DNA of 49,045 nucleotides from CAVBBU01 sp963593765 (GTDB lineage: Bacteria > Bacillota > Clostridia > Lachnospirales > Lachnospiraceae): the NCBI GenBank assembly GCA_963593765.1, contig CAVBBU010000002.1:1-49045 (forward strand), in the 5' to 3' direction. Shown in pieces: positions 33,464-41,667 of the stretch. Each line of letters starts with the position of its first letter. The first letter of the stretch is position 1. The translations under genes and the position numbers were made by a program. Below the pieces are notes generated by a model. The model did no database searches, was not told where the DNA came from, and saw only the letters and a program-made list of their open reading frames with translations.

Positions 33464-34393
33464 ATGAATAACCTAACACGTTTTATACTAAAGCGTCTTG
33501 GTATGACGGTTATAATCCTTTTCTTTGTATCTATCATAGCATTCGGACTTATTCGTATAGCACCAGGTAATCCTGCTATGCTTGTACTTCCAGACGGTGC
33601 CTCAGACGAGGTTATACACGCTATGGAGATTAAGCTAGGACTAGACCAGCCACTTCCGGTTCAGTACTTTAAGTATATAGGTGGTGTATTAAAAGGAGAT
33701 CTAGGTACTTCTATAATATACAAGATACCTGTTAAGGATCTTATATTCCAAAGACTGCCAGCTACATTCCAGCTAACAGTTGTAACTATGGTAGTTTGTC
33801 TGCTTATAAGTATTCCGCTTGGAATTATCGCAGGCTCACGTCAGGGAACTATAATAGACTTCCTCGCAACTATGTTTGCACTACTAGGACAGTCTATGTC
33901 TACAGTATGGATGGGAATATTAGTTATATACATATTCTCAGTTAAGCTAGGACTTTTCCCTTCTATGGGATATGGCACGTGGCAGAACTTCGTGCTTCCG
34001 GCATGTACACTGGGATATCCAGTTGCTGCACAGGTAACCCGTATGGGACGCTCGGGTATTATAGATGTACTTAAGGAAGACTATATAACAGCTACTTATG
34101 CTAAGGGTATAAGCAAGTTTGTTGTATATACTAAGTACGCTTTTAAGAATGCACTTATTCCTATAGTAACTATAGTAGGTATGCAGATAGGTATATACCT
34201 AGCTGGAGCGGTTGTTGTTGAGACTATATTTGCATGGCCAGGCTTTGGTCAGCTTATATTCCAGGCAGTTGGAACAAGAGATTATCCGCTAGTTCAGTCT
34301 TGCCTTCTTGTATCAGCAGCACTTTTTGCAATAGTTAATATGATAGTAGATATAATCAATTCATTTATAGATCCAAGAATCACATTACAGTAG
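33464..34393 (+). CDS. ABC transporter permease (DppB/OppB type)
   Basis: 309 residues, six membrane segments, beginning with the amphipathic TRFILKRLGMTVIILFFVSIIAFGLIRIAPGNPA typical of DppB. The coupling segment near residues 195-225 (TRMGRSGIIDVLKEDYITATYAKGI) is intact. GAAGGAGG precedes ATG 33464. Forms the channel with the DppC-type subunit encoded 10 nt downstream. Confidence 0.93.
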   Translation: MNNLTRFILKRLGMTVIILFFVSIIAFGLIRIAPGNPAMLVLPDGASDEVIHAMEIKLGLDQPLPVQYFKYIGGVLKGDLGTSIIYKIPVKDLIFQRLPATFQLTVVTMVVCLLISIPLGIIAGSRQGTIIDFLATMFALLGQSMSTVWMGILVIYIFSVKLGLFPSMGYGTWQNFVLPACTLGYPVAAQVTRMGRSGIIDVLKEDYITATYAKGISKFVVYTKYAFKNALIPIVTIVGMQIGIYLAGAVVVETIFAWPGFGQLIFQAVGTRDYPLVQSCLLVSAALFAIVNMIVDIINSFIDPRITLQ

Positions 34394-34403
34394 GAGGAGA
34401 AGA

Positions 34404-35255
34404 ATGAGCAGAAAAATCATTATATCAAGAATGTTAAAAAGTAAGTTCTTCATGGTTGGTATGCTAACAGCACTGGCTATAGTTCTACTGTCTGTGTTTT
34501 CACCATTTATAGTTCAGTTTGACCCTGTTACTAACTCACTAAAGGAAAGACTTATTCCACCGCAGTACCTTTCACAGGGACTGTCAGGACATATATTCGG
34601 AACAGATGACCTAGGAAGAGATATATTCTCAAGACTGCTTCTCGGTTCTAGATATTCACTATTTATAGCAACTATGGTTGTATCTGTAGCAGCTATTATA
34701 GGAACTATACTAGGAGCAGTAGCCGGTTACTTCGGAGGCAAGGTAGATATGCTTATCATGCGTGCCTGCGATATTATGATGGCTATACCTAACCTAGTTC
34801 TTGCTATAGCAGTTATGGCTATACTAGGACCAAACATCTTTAACCTGATCATTGTCCTAATAATTACTAGCTGGGTACAGTATTGTAAGCTTACCAGAAA
34901 CAATGTTATGGTTGTTAAGAACATAGAGTTTGTTAAGGCATCACAGGTACTTGGTGCTTCACAGTGGCATATCATGTTTAAGCAGATATTCCCTAATGTT
35001 ACAACACAGCTTATTATTCTTATAAGCCAGCAGTTTGGTTGGACTATACTTACAGAGGCATCACTAAGCTTCCTAAGTCTTGGAGTTCAGCCACCGACAC
35101 CTTCTTGGGGCAATATGATAGCAGACGGAAGAAACTTCCTTATAACATCTCCTTGGATGGTTTTCGCACCTGGTATAGCACTTATGCTTACAGTTCTTGC
35201 ATTTAACTTCCTTGGAGACGGACTAAGAGACGTTCTTGACCCAAAGAGAATATAA
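34404..35255 (+). CDS. ABC transporter permease (DppC/OppC type)
   Basis: 283 residues, six membrane segments; the family blocks HIFGTDDLGRDIFSRLLLGSRYS and SFLSLGVQPPTPSWGNMIADGR are present, with the coupling region near residues 172-195. Partner of the preceding permease. Continuous operon with short spacing. Confidence 0.93.
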   Translation: MSRKIIISRMLKSKFFMVGMLTALAIVLLSVFSPFIVQFDPVTNSLKERLIPPQYLSQGLSGHIFGTDDLGRDIFSRLLLGSRYSLFIATMVVSVAAIIGTILGAVAGYFGGKVDMLIMRACDIMMAIPNLVLAIAVMAILGPNIFNLIIVLIITSWVQYCKLTRNNVMVVKNIEFVKASQVLGASQWHIMFKQIFPNVTTQLIILISQQFGWTILTEASLSFLSLGVQPPTPSWGNMIADGRNFLITSPWMVFAPGIALMLTVLAFNFLGDGLRDVLDPKRI

Positions 35256-35268
35256 GAGGGAGGCTAAC

Positions 35269-36246
35269 ATGGTAGATAATAAGGATATACTATTACAGAT
35301 AGATGATCTGCATGTTCAGTATACTACAGAGCGTGCAGTGGGCAATGCACTAAATGGCCTTTCTCTTAAGATACACAAGGGCGAGTCTATGGGACTTGTT
35401 GGAGAGACAGGTGCAGGTAAGACAACAACAGCACTTTCTATACTTAATCTGCTTCCTTATCCAGCAGGTAAGATAACAAGCGGTAAGATATATTATGATG
35501 GCAAGTCTGTTACAGAGATGTCTCAAAAGGAGCTTATGGATATCCGTGGTAACAAGATATCTATGATATTCCAGAATCCGCTTACATCTCTAAACCCTGT
35601 ATTTACTATAGGCGAGCAGATAGGAATGGTTATCAGAAAGCATGAAAAGTGCTCTAGGGCTGAGGTAGAAAAAAAGACAAAGGAGCTTCTCGAGAAGGTT
35701 GGTATACCTGGCGGAAGACTGCATGACTACCCTAATCAGTTCTCAGGCGGTATGAGACAGCGTGTTGGTATAGCAGCAGGTATAGCACTTAACCCAGAGC
35801 TTCTTATTGCAGATGAGCCTACAACAGCACTTGATGTTACTATACAGGCACAGATACTTGAGCTTATGAAGAAGCTTAAGACTCAGTATGATACATCACT
35901 ACTTATGATTACACATAACCTAGGTATTATATCTGAGCTTTGTGAAAATGTTTCAGTTATATACGCTGGAAGAATAATCGAATATGGAAGCGTTAAAGAG
36001 GTATTTGGTAATCCTCTTCATCCTTATACTATAGGACTTCTTGGAGCTATTCCTATGCTTGAGGGCAAGAAGGAAAGACTGCATGCTATACCGGGACAGA
36101 TAGCAAGTGCTACTAATGTACCTAATGGCTGTGCATTCCATCCTCGCTGCGAGAGATGCATGGAAAGATGTAAGAGCGAGGTTCCTACTATGGTAGAGGT
36201 TAATGAAAATCACTATGTTGCATGCTTTTGCAGAGAGGGGGTATAG
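35269..36246 (+). CDS. ABC transporter ATP-binding protein (DppD/OppD type)
   Basis: 325 residues. Walker A GETGAGKTT, signature FSGGMRQRVGIA, Walker B LLIADEPTTALD and H-loop ITHNLG are intact; the C-terminal oligopeptide/dipeptide extension has the Cys-rich GCAFHPRCERCMERC that in this family can bind an iron-sulfur cluster. ATG 35269 is chosen for its GAGGGAGG; the frame extends upstream into the previous gene. Forms a heterodimer with the next gene product. Confidence 0.93.
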   Translation: MVDNKDILLQIDDLHVQYTTERAVGNALNGLSLKIHKGESMGLVGETGAGKTTTALSILNLLPYPAGKITSGKIYYDGKSVTEMSQKELMDIRGNKISMIFQNPLTSLNPVFTIGEQIGMVIRKHEKCSRAEVEKKTKELLEKVGIPGGRLHDYPNQFSGGMRQRVGIAAGIALNPELLIADEPTTALDVTIQAQILELMKKLKTQYDTSLLMITHNLGIISELCENVSVIYAGRIIEYGSVKEVFGNPLHPYTIGLLGAIPMLEGKKERLHAIPGQIASATNVPNGCAFHPRCERCMERCKSEVPTMVEVNENHYVACFCREGV

Positions 36247-36248
36247 CT

Positions 36249-37265
36249 ATGGAACAGAATACAGAAAAGAAACCACTCATTAAGGCAGTGCATCTAAAGG
36301 AATATTTTAAGATACCAGGTAAGGGTATGCTTCATGCTGTAGATGATGTAAGCTTTGAGGTATATGAAGGAGAGACACTAGGACTTGTTGGCGAGTCAGG
36401 CTGTGGTAAGAGTACAGTCGGTAATGTTATTATGCGACTACTTAAGCAGACAGACGGCGAGCTAATAATGGAAGGAAAGGATGTCTTTAAGGCAACCGCC
36501 GAGGAGAAGAAGGAATATTGCAGAAAAACGCAGATAATATTCCAGGATCCATATTCTTCACTTAACCCTAGAAAGACTATAAGAAGTATACTATCTGAGG
36601 CATATGAGGTACAGAAGCTTTGCCCGAAGAACGAGATAGAAACTAAGATTAGAGAGCTTTGCGATACAGTAGGTATATCTCAGGAGCTGCTTGACTACTA
36701 TCCACATGAGCTAGATGGTGGTACTCGTCAGGTTGTAGGTATAGCAAGAGCACTATCACTTAATCCTAAGTTTATAGTATGCGACGAGCCAGTATCTTCA
36801 CTTGATGTATCAGTTCAGGCTAAGATTATAAACCTGCTTATGGATCTTCAAAAGCAGTTTGGTCTTACATATCTGTTCGTATCACATGACCTGTCAGTAG
36901 TTAGACATATATCTAACCGTATTGCGGTTATGTACCTTGGACAGATAGTTGAGATAGCAGATACAGACAGCATATTTGCTAACTGTATGCATCCTTATAC
37001 TATAGCACTTCTTTCTGCTATACCTAAGGTTGATGTTAATCACAAGACAGAACGCATTATACTAGAGGGAGATGTTCCTTCACCTATCAATCCAGGAGCA
37101 GGCTGCAGATTTGCTAAGCGTTGCTGGATGGCACAGGAAAAGTGTAAGAGCGAAGCACCACAGATGACAGAGGTTGAGCCAGGACACTGCGTAGCATGTC
37201 ACTTCTATGCAGAGTCAAGAGAAAAGTCAAAGACTGCAAAGACATCTGCACTGTCGGATAATTAA
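36249..37265 (+). CDS. ABC transporter ATP-binding protein (DppF/OppF type)
   Basis: 338 residues. Walker A GESGCGKST, Q-loop FQDPYSSLNPR, Walker B FIVCDEPVSSLD, H-loop SHDLS. The ABC signature reads LDGGTRQ rather than LSGGQRQ, so one of the two ATP sites of the DppD-DppF pair may be weak; DGG variants occur in some clostridial relatives. The C-terminal Cys-rich extension (CRFAKRCWMAQEKC) is present. ATG 36249 follows the previous stop by 2 nt. Ends the operon at a terminator. Confidence 0.93.
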   Translation: MEQNTEKKPLIKAVHLKEYFKIPGKGMLHAVDDVSFEVYEGETLGLVGESGCGKSTVGNVIMRLLKQTDGELIMEGKDVFKATAEEKKEYCRKTQIIFQDPYSSLNPRKTIRSILSEAYEVQKLCPKNEIETKIRELCDTVGISQELLDYYPHELDGGTRQVVGIARALSLNPKFIVCDEPVSSLDVSVQAKIINLLMDLQKQFGLTYLFVSHDLSVVRHISNRIAVMYLGQIVEIADTDSIFANCMHPYTIALLSAIPKVDVNHKTERIILEGDVPSPINPGAGCRFAKRCWMAQEKCKSEAPQMTEVEPGHCVACHFYAESREKSKTAKTSALSDN

Positions 37266-37282
37266 AAATATTTGGTATAATA

Positions 37283-37317
37283 AAAGGCAGCTACCTGTTA
37301 GGGGAGCTGCTTTTTTT
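37283..37317. terminator. Terminator between convergent dpp-type operon and MATE gene
   Basis: GCAGCT (37287-37292) pairs with AGCTGC (37305-37310), extended by inner C/G pairs, followed by T7. The A-rich left flank lets it serve the minus-strand MATE gene as well. Confidence 0.8.
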
Positions 37318-37348
37318 AAGTGGCTTTTTGGAAATGCCCGATACTATC

Positions 37349-38665
37349 TTATTTTTGCTGCTGCTTTTTAATATTTTTTCGAGCTATAGCTTTTGTCATT
37401 ATTAGTGCCAGTACTGCAGAAATAATCCTTGCAAATACAGTGCTCCACCAGATCATTATCTGTCCGCCAAAAAGTGGTGGAAGTATAAGCATTAACACAA
37501 GCATGAGTATAGGTTCAATAAATGTCAGGATATAGGATAGTACTGCTTTTTCGGTTGCATAAAATCCGGCTGTAGAGATTCTTGTAATCGCAACAAACGG
37601 AACGGAAATCAAAAAGATAGGGATGATTTTAGCAATCTCAGCATTTACCTCAGCTGATGAACCAAATAATACTCCTATATGCCATCTGCCAAGATACATA
37701 ATAATGCATCCGATAAAAGCAAGGATAACAGCAAAGGTATATGCCATGCGTGTTACCTCTGACAAGTCTTTTTCCTTTCGCTCACCATAATATTTGCTCA
37801 TAAGCGGCTGACAGCCATCGCCTACTCCCTGCAGTAGCAGATAGATAATGCAAATGATATAAGCGATACATGCATAGGTAGCGATCGCCCTTTCGCCACC
37901 ATACGATGCTGAAAAACGATTAATAAGCACCAGAGAAACATTAGGAGTTAGCTCAAGTCCAAAAGGAGCAAGTCCTACCATGAAAATGGATTTACAGACA
38001 GAACCAAGTTCGCCTACATTTATACGAACAAACAATTTCTTCTTATATACGGTATATATGAGAGCCATAAAAAAGGTTACGCACTGACCTATAACTGTAG
38101 CAAGTGCCGCACCTGCCATTCCTTGACCTAAAACCCATATGAACAAATAATCGAGAACGATATTAGTAAAAAAGCCTCCAAGCATAGTATGCATTGCAAA
38201 AGAGGAGCTTCCGAAGTTTCGAATAAAAGGAATAAGTCCAACTCCTATGATCTGCATCGAAGCTCCTAATGCCATAATCCTAATATAGTCGGTAGCATAG
38301 GTAAGTATTACGCCCTCTGCTCCTAAAAGAACTAGTACAGGGCGAGCCGTAATAAAGGTAAGGATGGTAAGAATAATGCCGGATAAGACAAGTAGCCACC
38401 AAGACACAGCAACAAACTGCTTTGCCCTTTGGTGCTTTCCCTCTGCCGTGCTGATAGAATAGTGAACAGCACCGCCCATACCTATGCCGGTTCCTATAGA
38501 CTGCAAAAGTGCAACGATAGGATAAGCGATGTTGATTGCAGAAAGTCCTGCATCTCCTATGGTATTTCCAACGAAATAACCATCTACGATTGAATAAACA
38601 CCTGACAAGGCAAATGCAATAATAGATGGGATAACATATTTTAAAAAGGTAGTACGACTATTCAT
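37349..38665 (-). CDS. MATE-family multidrug/sodium efflux transporter
   Basis: 438 residues with about 12 membrane segments in two homologous halves; the first begins KYVIPSIIAFALSGVYSIVDGYFVG, the typical MATE start of the DinF/NorM-related Gram-positive branch. Exports drugs or metabolites using an ion gradient. Its start overlaps the end of the MarR gene by 8 nt, so repressor and pump are co-expressed from one promoter. Confidence 0.92.
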   Translation of the reverse strand: MNSRTTFLKYVIPSIIAFALSGVYSIVDGYFVGNTIGDAGLSAINIAYPIVALLQSIGTGIGMGGAVHYSISTAEGKHQRAKQFVAVSWWLLVLSGIILTILTFITARPVLVLLGAEGVILTYATDYIRIMALGASMQIIGVGLIPFIRNFGSSSFAMHTMLGGFFTNIVLDYLFIWVLGQGMAGAALATVIGQCVTFFMALIYTVYKKKLFVRINVGELGSVCKSIFMVGLAPFGLELTPNVSLVLINRFSASYGGERAIATYACIAYIICIIYLLLQGVGDGCQPLMSKYYGERKEKDLSEVTRMAYTFAVILAFIGCIIMYLGRWHIGVLFGSSAEVNAEIAKIIPIFLISVPFVAITRISTAGFYATEKAVLSYILTFIEPILMLVLMLILPPLFGGQIMIWWSTVFARIISAVLALIMTKAIARKNIKKQQQK

Positions 38666-39113
38666 TTTCTAGTAAGCCTCCGCTTCGAAATAATTTGATA
38701 AAAAGTTCGGTCTCGTCATTCATTTGTGTGATGGCATTTAACCCCATTCGATTAATAACGAATAGTTCTCGCTTATGCAGTGCCTCAATAATTTCACTCG
38801 CATAAGCCTTGCCCTTTGGAGTGAGCTTAAGCAGCTTGCTGCGCTTGTCTGCAGTATCTGCCGAAAGCTTAATATAACCATTTGCAGACAATCCCTTTAG
38901 AATAGTATTGATGGTCTGCTTTGGAATAGACCATTCATGGGAAATGCTTTTTTGTGTGCAGCTTCCCTTAGATTCATAAAGGGAATAAAGTACTAATACG
39001 TTGTTTAAGGACAATCCATAGAGCTTTGCCCATTCCTCGTATATAGCATTGCCCTCCTTCCATAGGGCGTAGTATCTTTGCAGCTGTTCAAGCTTTGCTT
39101 TTTTATTATTCAT
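38658..39113 (-). CDS. MarR-family transcriptional regulator
   Basis: 151 residues with a winged helix at about 45-110 (LVLYSLYES, CTQKSISHEWSIPKQTINTILKGL, then the wing with DKRSKLLKLTPKG). ATG 39113 is preferred because TTGGAG lies 6 nt upstream; TTG 39131 is an alternative. Co-transcribed with the MATE pump. A perfect palindrome over the -10 box is its probable operator, giving drug-inducible autoregulation. Confidence 0.92.
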   Translation of the reverse strand: MNNKKAKLEQLQRYYALWKEGNAIYEEWAKLYGLSLNNVLVLYSLYESKGSCTQKSISHEWSIPKQTINTILKGLSANGYIKLSADTADKRSKLLKLTPKGKAYASEIIEALHKRELFVINRMGLNAITQMNDETELFIKLFRSGGLLENE

Positions 39114-39144
39114 ATGCATCTCCAAATTCAAAAAAGTCCGACAC

Positions 39145-39184
39145 CGTACTAATATAATATAGTACGAAGTAGGACTAATGTCAA
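39145..39184 (-). promoter_or_regulatory. Promoter and MarR operator of the marR-MATE operon
   Basis: On the minus strand TTGACA (39179-39184), 17 bp, TATATT (39156-39161). The inverted repeat CGTACTA (39145-39151) and TAGTACG (39160-39166), with an 8-bp centre, covers the -10 box. The geometry fits a MarR dimer site. Confidence 0.75.
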
Positions 39185-39303
39185 GCTAGAGGTTTGGAGG
39201 AACTGGTGGGATTGCTTTGGTAGCGATTACTCTGTCAGTTCCTCTGCCGGATTTAGTAGGCGTGCTATCTGCATTGGAGGATGGAATATATGTAATATTT
39301 TTC

Positions 39304-39332
39304 TTGACGTTAAAAAGCTCTATACTTATACT
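39304..39332 (+). promoter_or_regulatory. Promoter of gdhA
   Basis: TTGACG (39304-39309), 17 bp, TATACT (39327-39332), about 30 bp before the start codon. Nothing else is evident in the 39185-39303 stretch. Confidence 0.7.
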
Positions 39333-39361
39333 TAAGCTAAGAAAATAAAACGGAGGTAGGT

Positions 39362-40696
39362 ATGTCGTACGTAGATGAAGTATATGAGCAGGTAGTAGCA
39401 AAAAATCCTGGTGAGAGTGAATTTCATCAGGCGGTTAAAGAGGTTTTAGATTCGCTTAAGCTTGTTATAGATGCTAATGAAGACAAGTATAGAAAGGCTG
39501 GACTTTTAGAGCGATTTGTTGAGCCGGAGAGAATAATCTCATTTAGAGTTCCTTGGGTAGATGATAAGGGCGAGGTACATGTCAACAAGGGCTACAGAGT
39601 ACAGTTTAACAATGCTATAGGTGCTTACAAGGGCGGACTTAGATTCCATCCATCTGTTAATCAGTCTATACTTAAGTTCCTTGGCTTTGAGCAGGTGCTT
39701 AAAAATTCTCTTACAGGTCTTCCTATGGGAGGCGGCAAGGGCGGCTCTAACTTTGATCCTAAGGGCAAGTCAGACAGAGAGGTTATGGCATTTTGTCAGA
39801 GCTTTATGTCAGAGCTTTATAAGTATATAGGTAAGGACAAGGACGTTCCTGCAGGAGATATAGGCGTAGGCGGAAGAGAGGTAGGATATCTCTTTGGTGA
39901 ATATAAAAAGCTTACAACTACATTCGAGGGAGTTCTAACAGGAAAGGGAATTCCTTTTGGCGGCTCACTCGCTAGAACAGAGGCTACCGGATATGGTCTT
40001 GTATATATCCTTGATGAGATGCTTAAGGCTAATGGCAAGGACATAATGGGAAAGACAGTAGTAGTTACTGGATCGGGCAATGTAGCCATATACGCAGTTG
40101 AAAAGGCAACGCAGCTTGGTGCTAAAGTTGTAGCTATGTGCGATTCTAACGGATATATATATGATCCAGATGGAATTAAGCTAGATATAGTTAAGGATCT
40201 TAAAGAGGTTAAGAGAGCTAGAATAAGTGAGTATGCTAAGCAGGTACCTAGTGCAACATATACCGAGGGCAAGGGAATCTGGAATATCAAGTGTGACATC
40301 TATCTTCCTTGTGCAACTCAAAACGAGCTAGATATAGACGGAGCTAAGAAGCTAGTAGAGCAGGGCTGCTTTGCAGTTGCAGAGGGTGCTAACATGCCTA
40401 CAACACTAGAGGCAACAAAGTATCTACAGGATAACAAGGTACTCTTTATGCCTGGTAAGGCTGCAAATGCAGGCGGCGTAGCAGTATCTGGTCTTGAGCA
40501 GAGCCAGAATGCTATGAGACTTTCTTGGAGCTTTGAGGAGGTAGATGAAAAGCTTCAGGGAATAATGAAGGATATATTTAAGAAGGCAGATGATGCAGCT
40601 AAGAAGTACGGCGTAGCAGGAAATTACGTAGCAGGTGCTAACATAGCAGGCTTTGAAAAGGTTGCAGCAGCTATGCTTTCTCAGGGAATTGTATAG
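39362..40696 (+). CDS. gdhA: Glutamate dehydrogenase (NADP type)
   Basis: 444-residue hexameric-type glutamate dehydrogenase that assimilates ammonium into 2-oxoglutarate. Catalytic region KGGLRFHPSVN (Lys90), LKNSLTGLPMGGGKGGSNFDPKGKSD (Lys114, Lys126), then the Rossmann turn VVTGSGNVAIYA. The dinucleotide turn GSGNVA and overall length match the NADP-linked bacterial enzymes, such as that of Clostridium symbiosum-related forms; cofactor choice is inferred. CGGAGG precedes ATG 39362. Monocistronic with its own promoter; structured repeat copy 2 begins 40 nt after the stop. Confidence 0.96.
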   Translation: MSYVDEVYEQVVAKNPGESEFHQAVKEVLDSLKLVIDANEDKYRKAGLLERFVEPERIISFRVPWVDDKGEVHVNKGYRVQFNNAIGAYKGGLRFHPSVNQSILKFLGFEQVLKNSLTGLPMGGGKGGSNFDPKGKSDREVMAFCQSFMSELYKYIGKDKDVPAGDIGVGGREVGYLFGEYKKLTTTFEGVLTGKGIPFGGSLARTEATGYGLVYILDEMLKANGKDIMGKTVVVTGSGNVAIYAVEKATQLGAKVVAMCDSNGYIYDPDGIKLDIVKDLKEVKRARISEYAKQVPSATYTEGKGIWNIKCDIYLPCATQNELDIDGAKKLVEQGCFAVAEGANMPTTLEATKYLQDNKVLFMPGKAANAGGVAVSGLEQSQNAMRLSWSFEEVDEKLQGIMKDIFKKADDAAKKYGVAGNYVAGANIAGFEKVAAAMLSQGIV

Positions 40697-40735
40697 TTTG
40701 AATTAAAGTACAAAAGTAAAAAACTTATATCAGAA

Positions 40736-40933
40736 ATTTGGTTACAGTGTCAAAACTCATCTTCCACGGCATGCTCGCATGTCGGTGGGAGATGGAGTTT
40801 ATGACACGCCCTTCAATGAGGATGAAGTGGTGCGAAAGCACCACGGGAATCCGAATTGAAGCAGGATTGTGAGAGTGCGAAGCACGAAACAATCCGTGTA
40901 ACCGAAGGTTCGGGTGTTTTGACACCCGAACCA
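40736..40933 (+). repeat. Structured repeat element, copy 2 (identical to copy 1)
   Basis: 198 bp identical to 5323-5520, about 35 kb away, while the sequences on both sides differ completely. It therefore moved or was copied recently as a discrete unit. It lies directly before the tetrahydrofolate-riboswitch-like leader of the folT-type gene, in sense with it. Confidence 0.85.
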
Positions 40934-40949
40934 AATTTTAATCAAAAAA

Positions 40950-41053
40950 GCAGAGTAGGAATGATGTGTAGAAGTGCTAAGGGAACGGGGAGCTGTCCCT
41001 TGGACGAAGAAGAAGCATTTTCTTCGCAGTATCATTTTCCGCATCCCGCTGCC
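40950..41053 (+). ncRNA. Tetrahydrofolate riboswitch (candidate)
   Basis: The segment follows the order of the THF riboswitch as I remember it. P1 is GCAG (40950-40953) with CTGC (41049-41052). The conserved AGTAG follows at once. P2 is GGAA-TGAT with ATCA-TT-TTCC. Then comes GAAGTG, and a P3 hairpin AAGGGA/TCCCTT whose loop carries the GGGG of the pseudoknot. ACGAAG with a CGAAG/CTTCG hairpin leads to CGCAGT. The 3' GCATCC(C)G strand is expected to pair with the P3 loop. Just downstream, GCCACAT (41051-41057) can pair with ATGTGGC and would compete with P1, a plausible expression platform. The next gene is a folate-type ECF S component, the classic target. Confidence 0.8.
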
Positions 41054-41118
41054 ACATATAAGATCATAAAACATACCTTCTTAGATGTGGCAACTGCCAT
41101 AGCTAAGGAGGTATTATT

Positions 41119-41667
41119 TTGCTAAGATATAAAACAAGACGTATGTGCTATATAGCACTTATGGCAGCCATCTATATTGTGCTGTCTATGAATTTTTCTG
41201 TTAAGCTAGGAAATATACATATTACATTTGGTTCGCTCCCTACTATAGTAGGAGCATTATGCTTTGGGCCATTAGATGCAGTATGTATCGCAGCACTTGG
41301 TGAATTTACAAAGCAGCTGCTTAGATATGGAATATCATATACCACTATATTATATATGCTTCCGCCTATGTTAAGAGCATTTACCGTGGGAATGGGAGCT
41401 TTAATGGCAAAAAAAAGAGGATATAATATAGAGGATAAAGGCTTACTATATATAAGCACATGTATGCTTGCGGCAATTCTTACAACTATAGCAAATACTA
41501 TGGTTAATTTGGTAGATAGTATTATATTTGGATATTATTCTCCGGCTCTTATATATGGAGATTTATTATATAGATTATTTGTTGGGATGATAACAGCAGC
41601 TGTGGTAGCACTTGTTGCAAAGCCACTTACATCTGCAATTAAAAGAAGCAAAATATTATGGATATAG
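41119..41667 (+). CDS. folT: ECF transporter S component, probably folate-specific
   Basis: 182 residues, about six membrane segments, substrate-binding S component of an energy-coupling-factor importer. The N-terminal MAAIYIVLSMNFSVKLG and the block ITFGSLPTIVGALCFGPLDAVCIAALGE are typical of FolT-like S components. The ATPase and T subunits are not nearby, as expected for shared-module systems. The start is TTG 41119 with AAGGAGG at 41105-41111. The THF-riboswitch-like leader strongly suggests folate as ligand. It overlaps the sensor kinase gene by 10 nt, an unusual partnership. Confidence 0.82.
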   Translation: MLRYKTRRMCYIALMAAIYIVLSMNFSVKLGNIHITFGSLPTIVGALCFGPLDAVCIAALGEFTKQLLRYGISYTTILYMLPPMLRAFTVGMGALMAKKRGYNIEDKGLLYISTCMLAAILTTIANTMVNLVDSIIFGYYSPALIYGDLLYRLFVGMITAAVVALVAKPLTSAIKRSKILWI

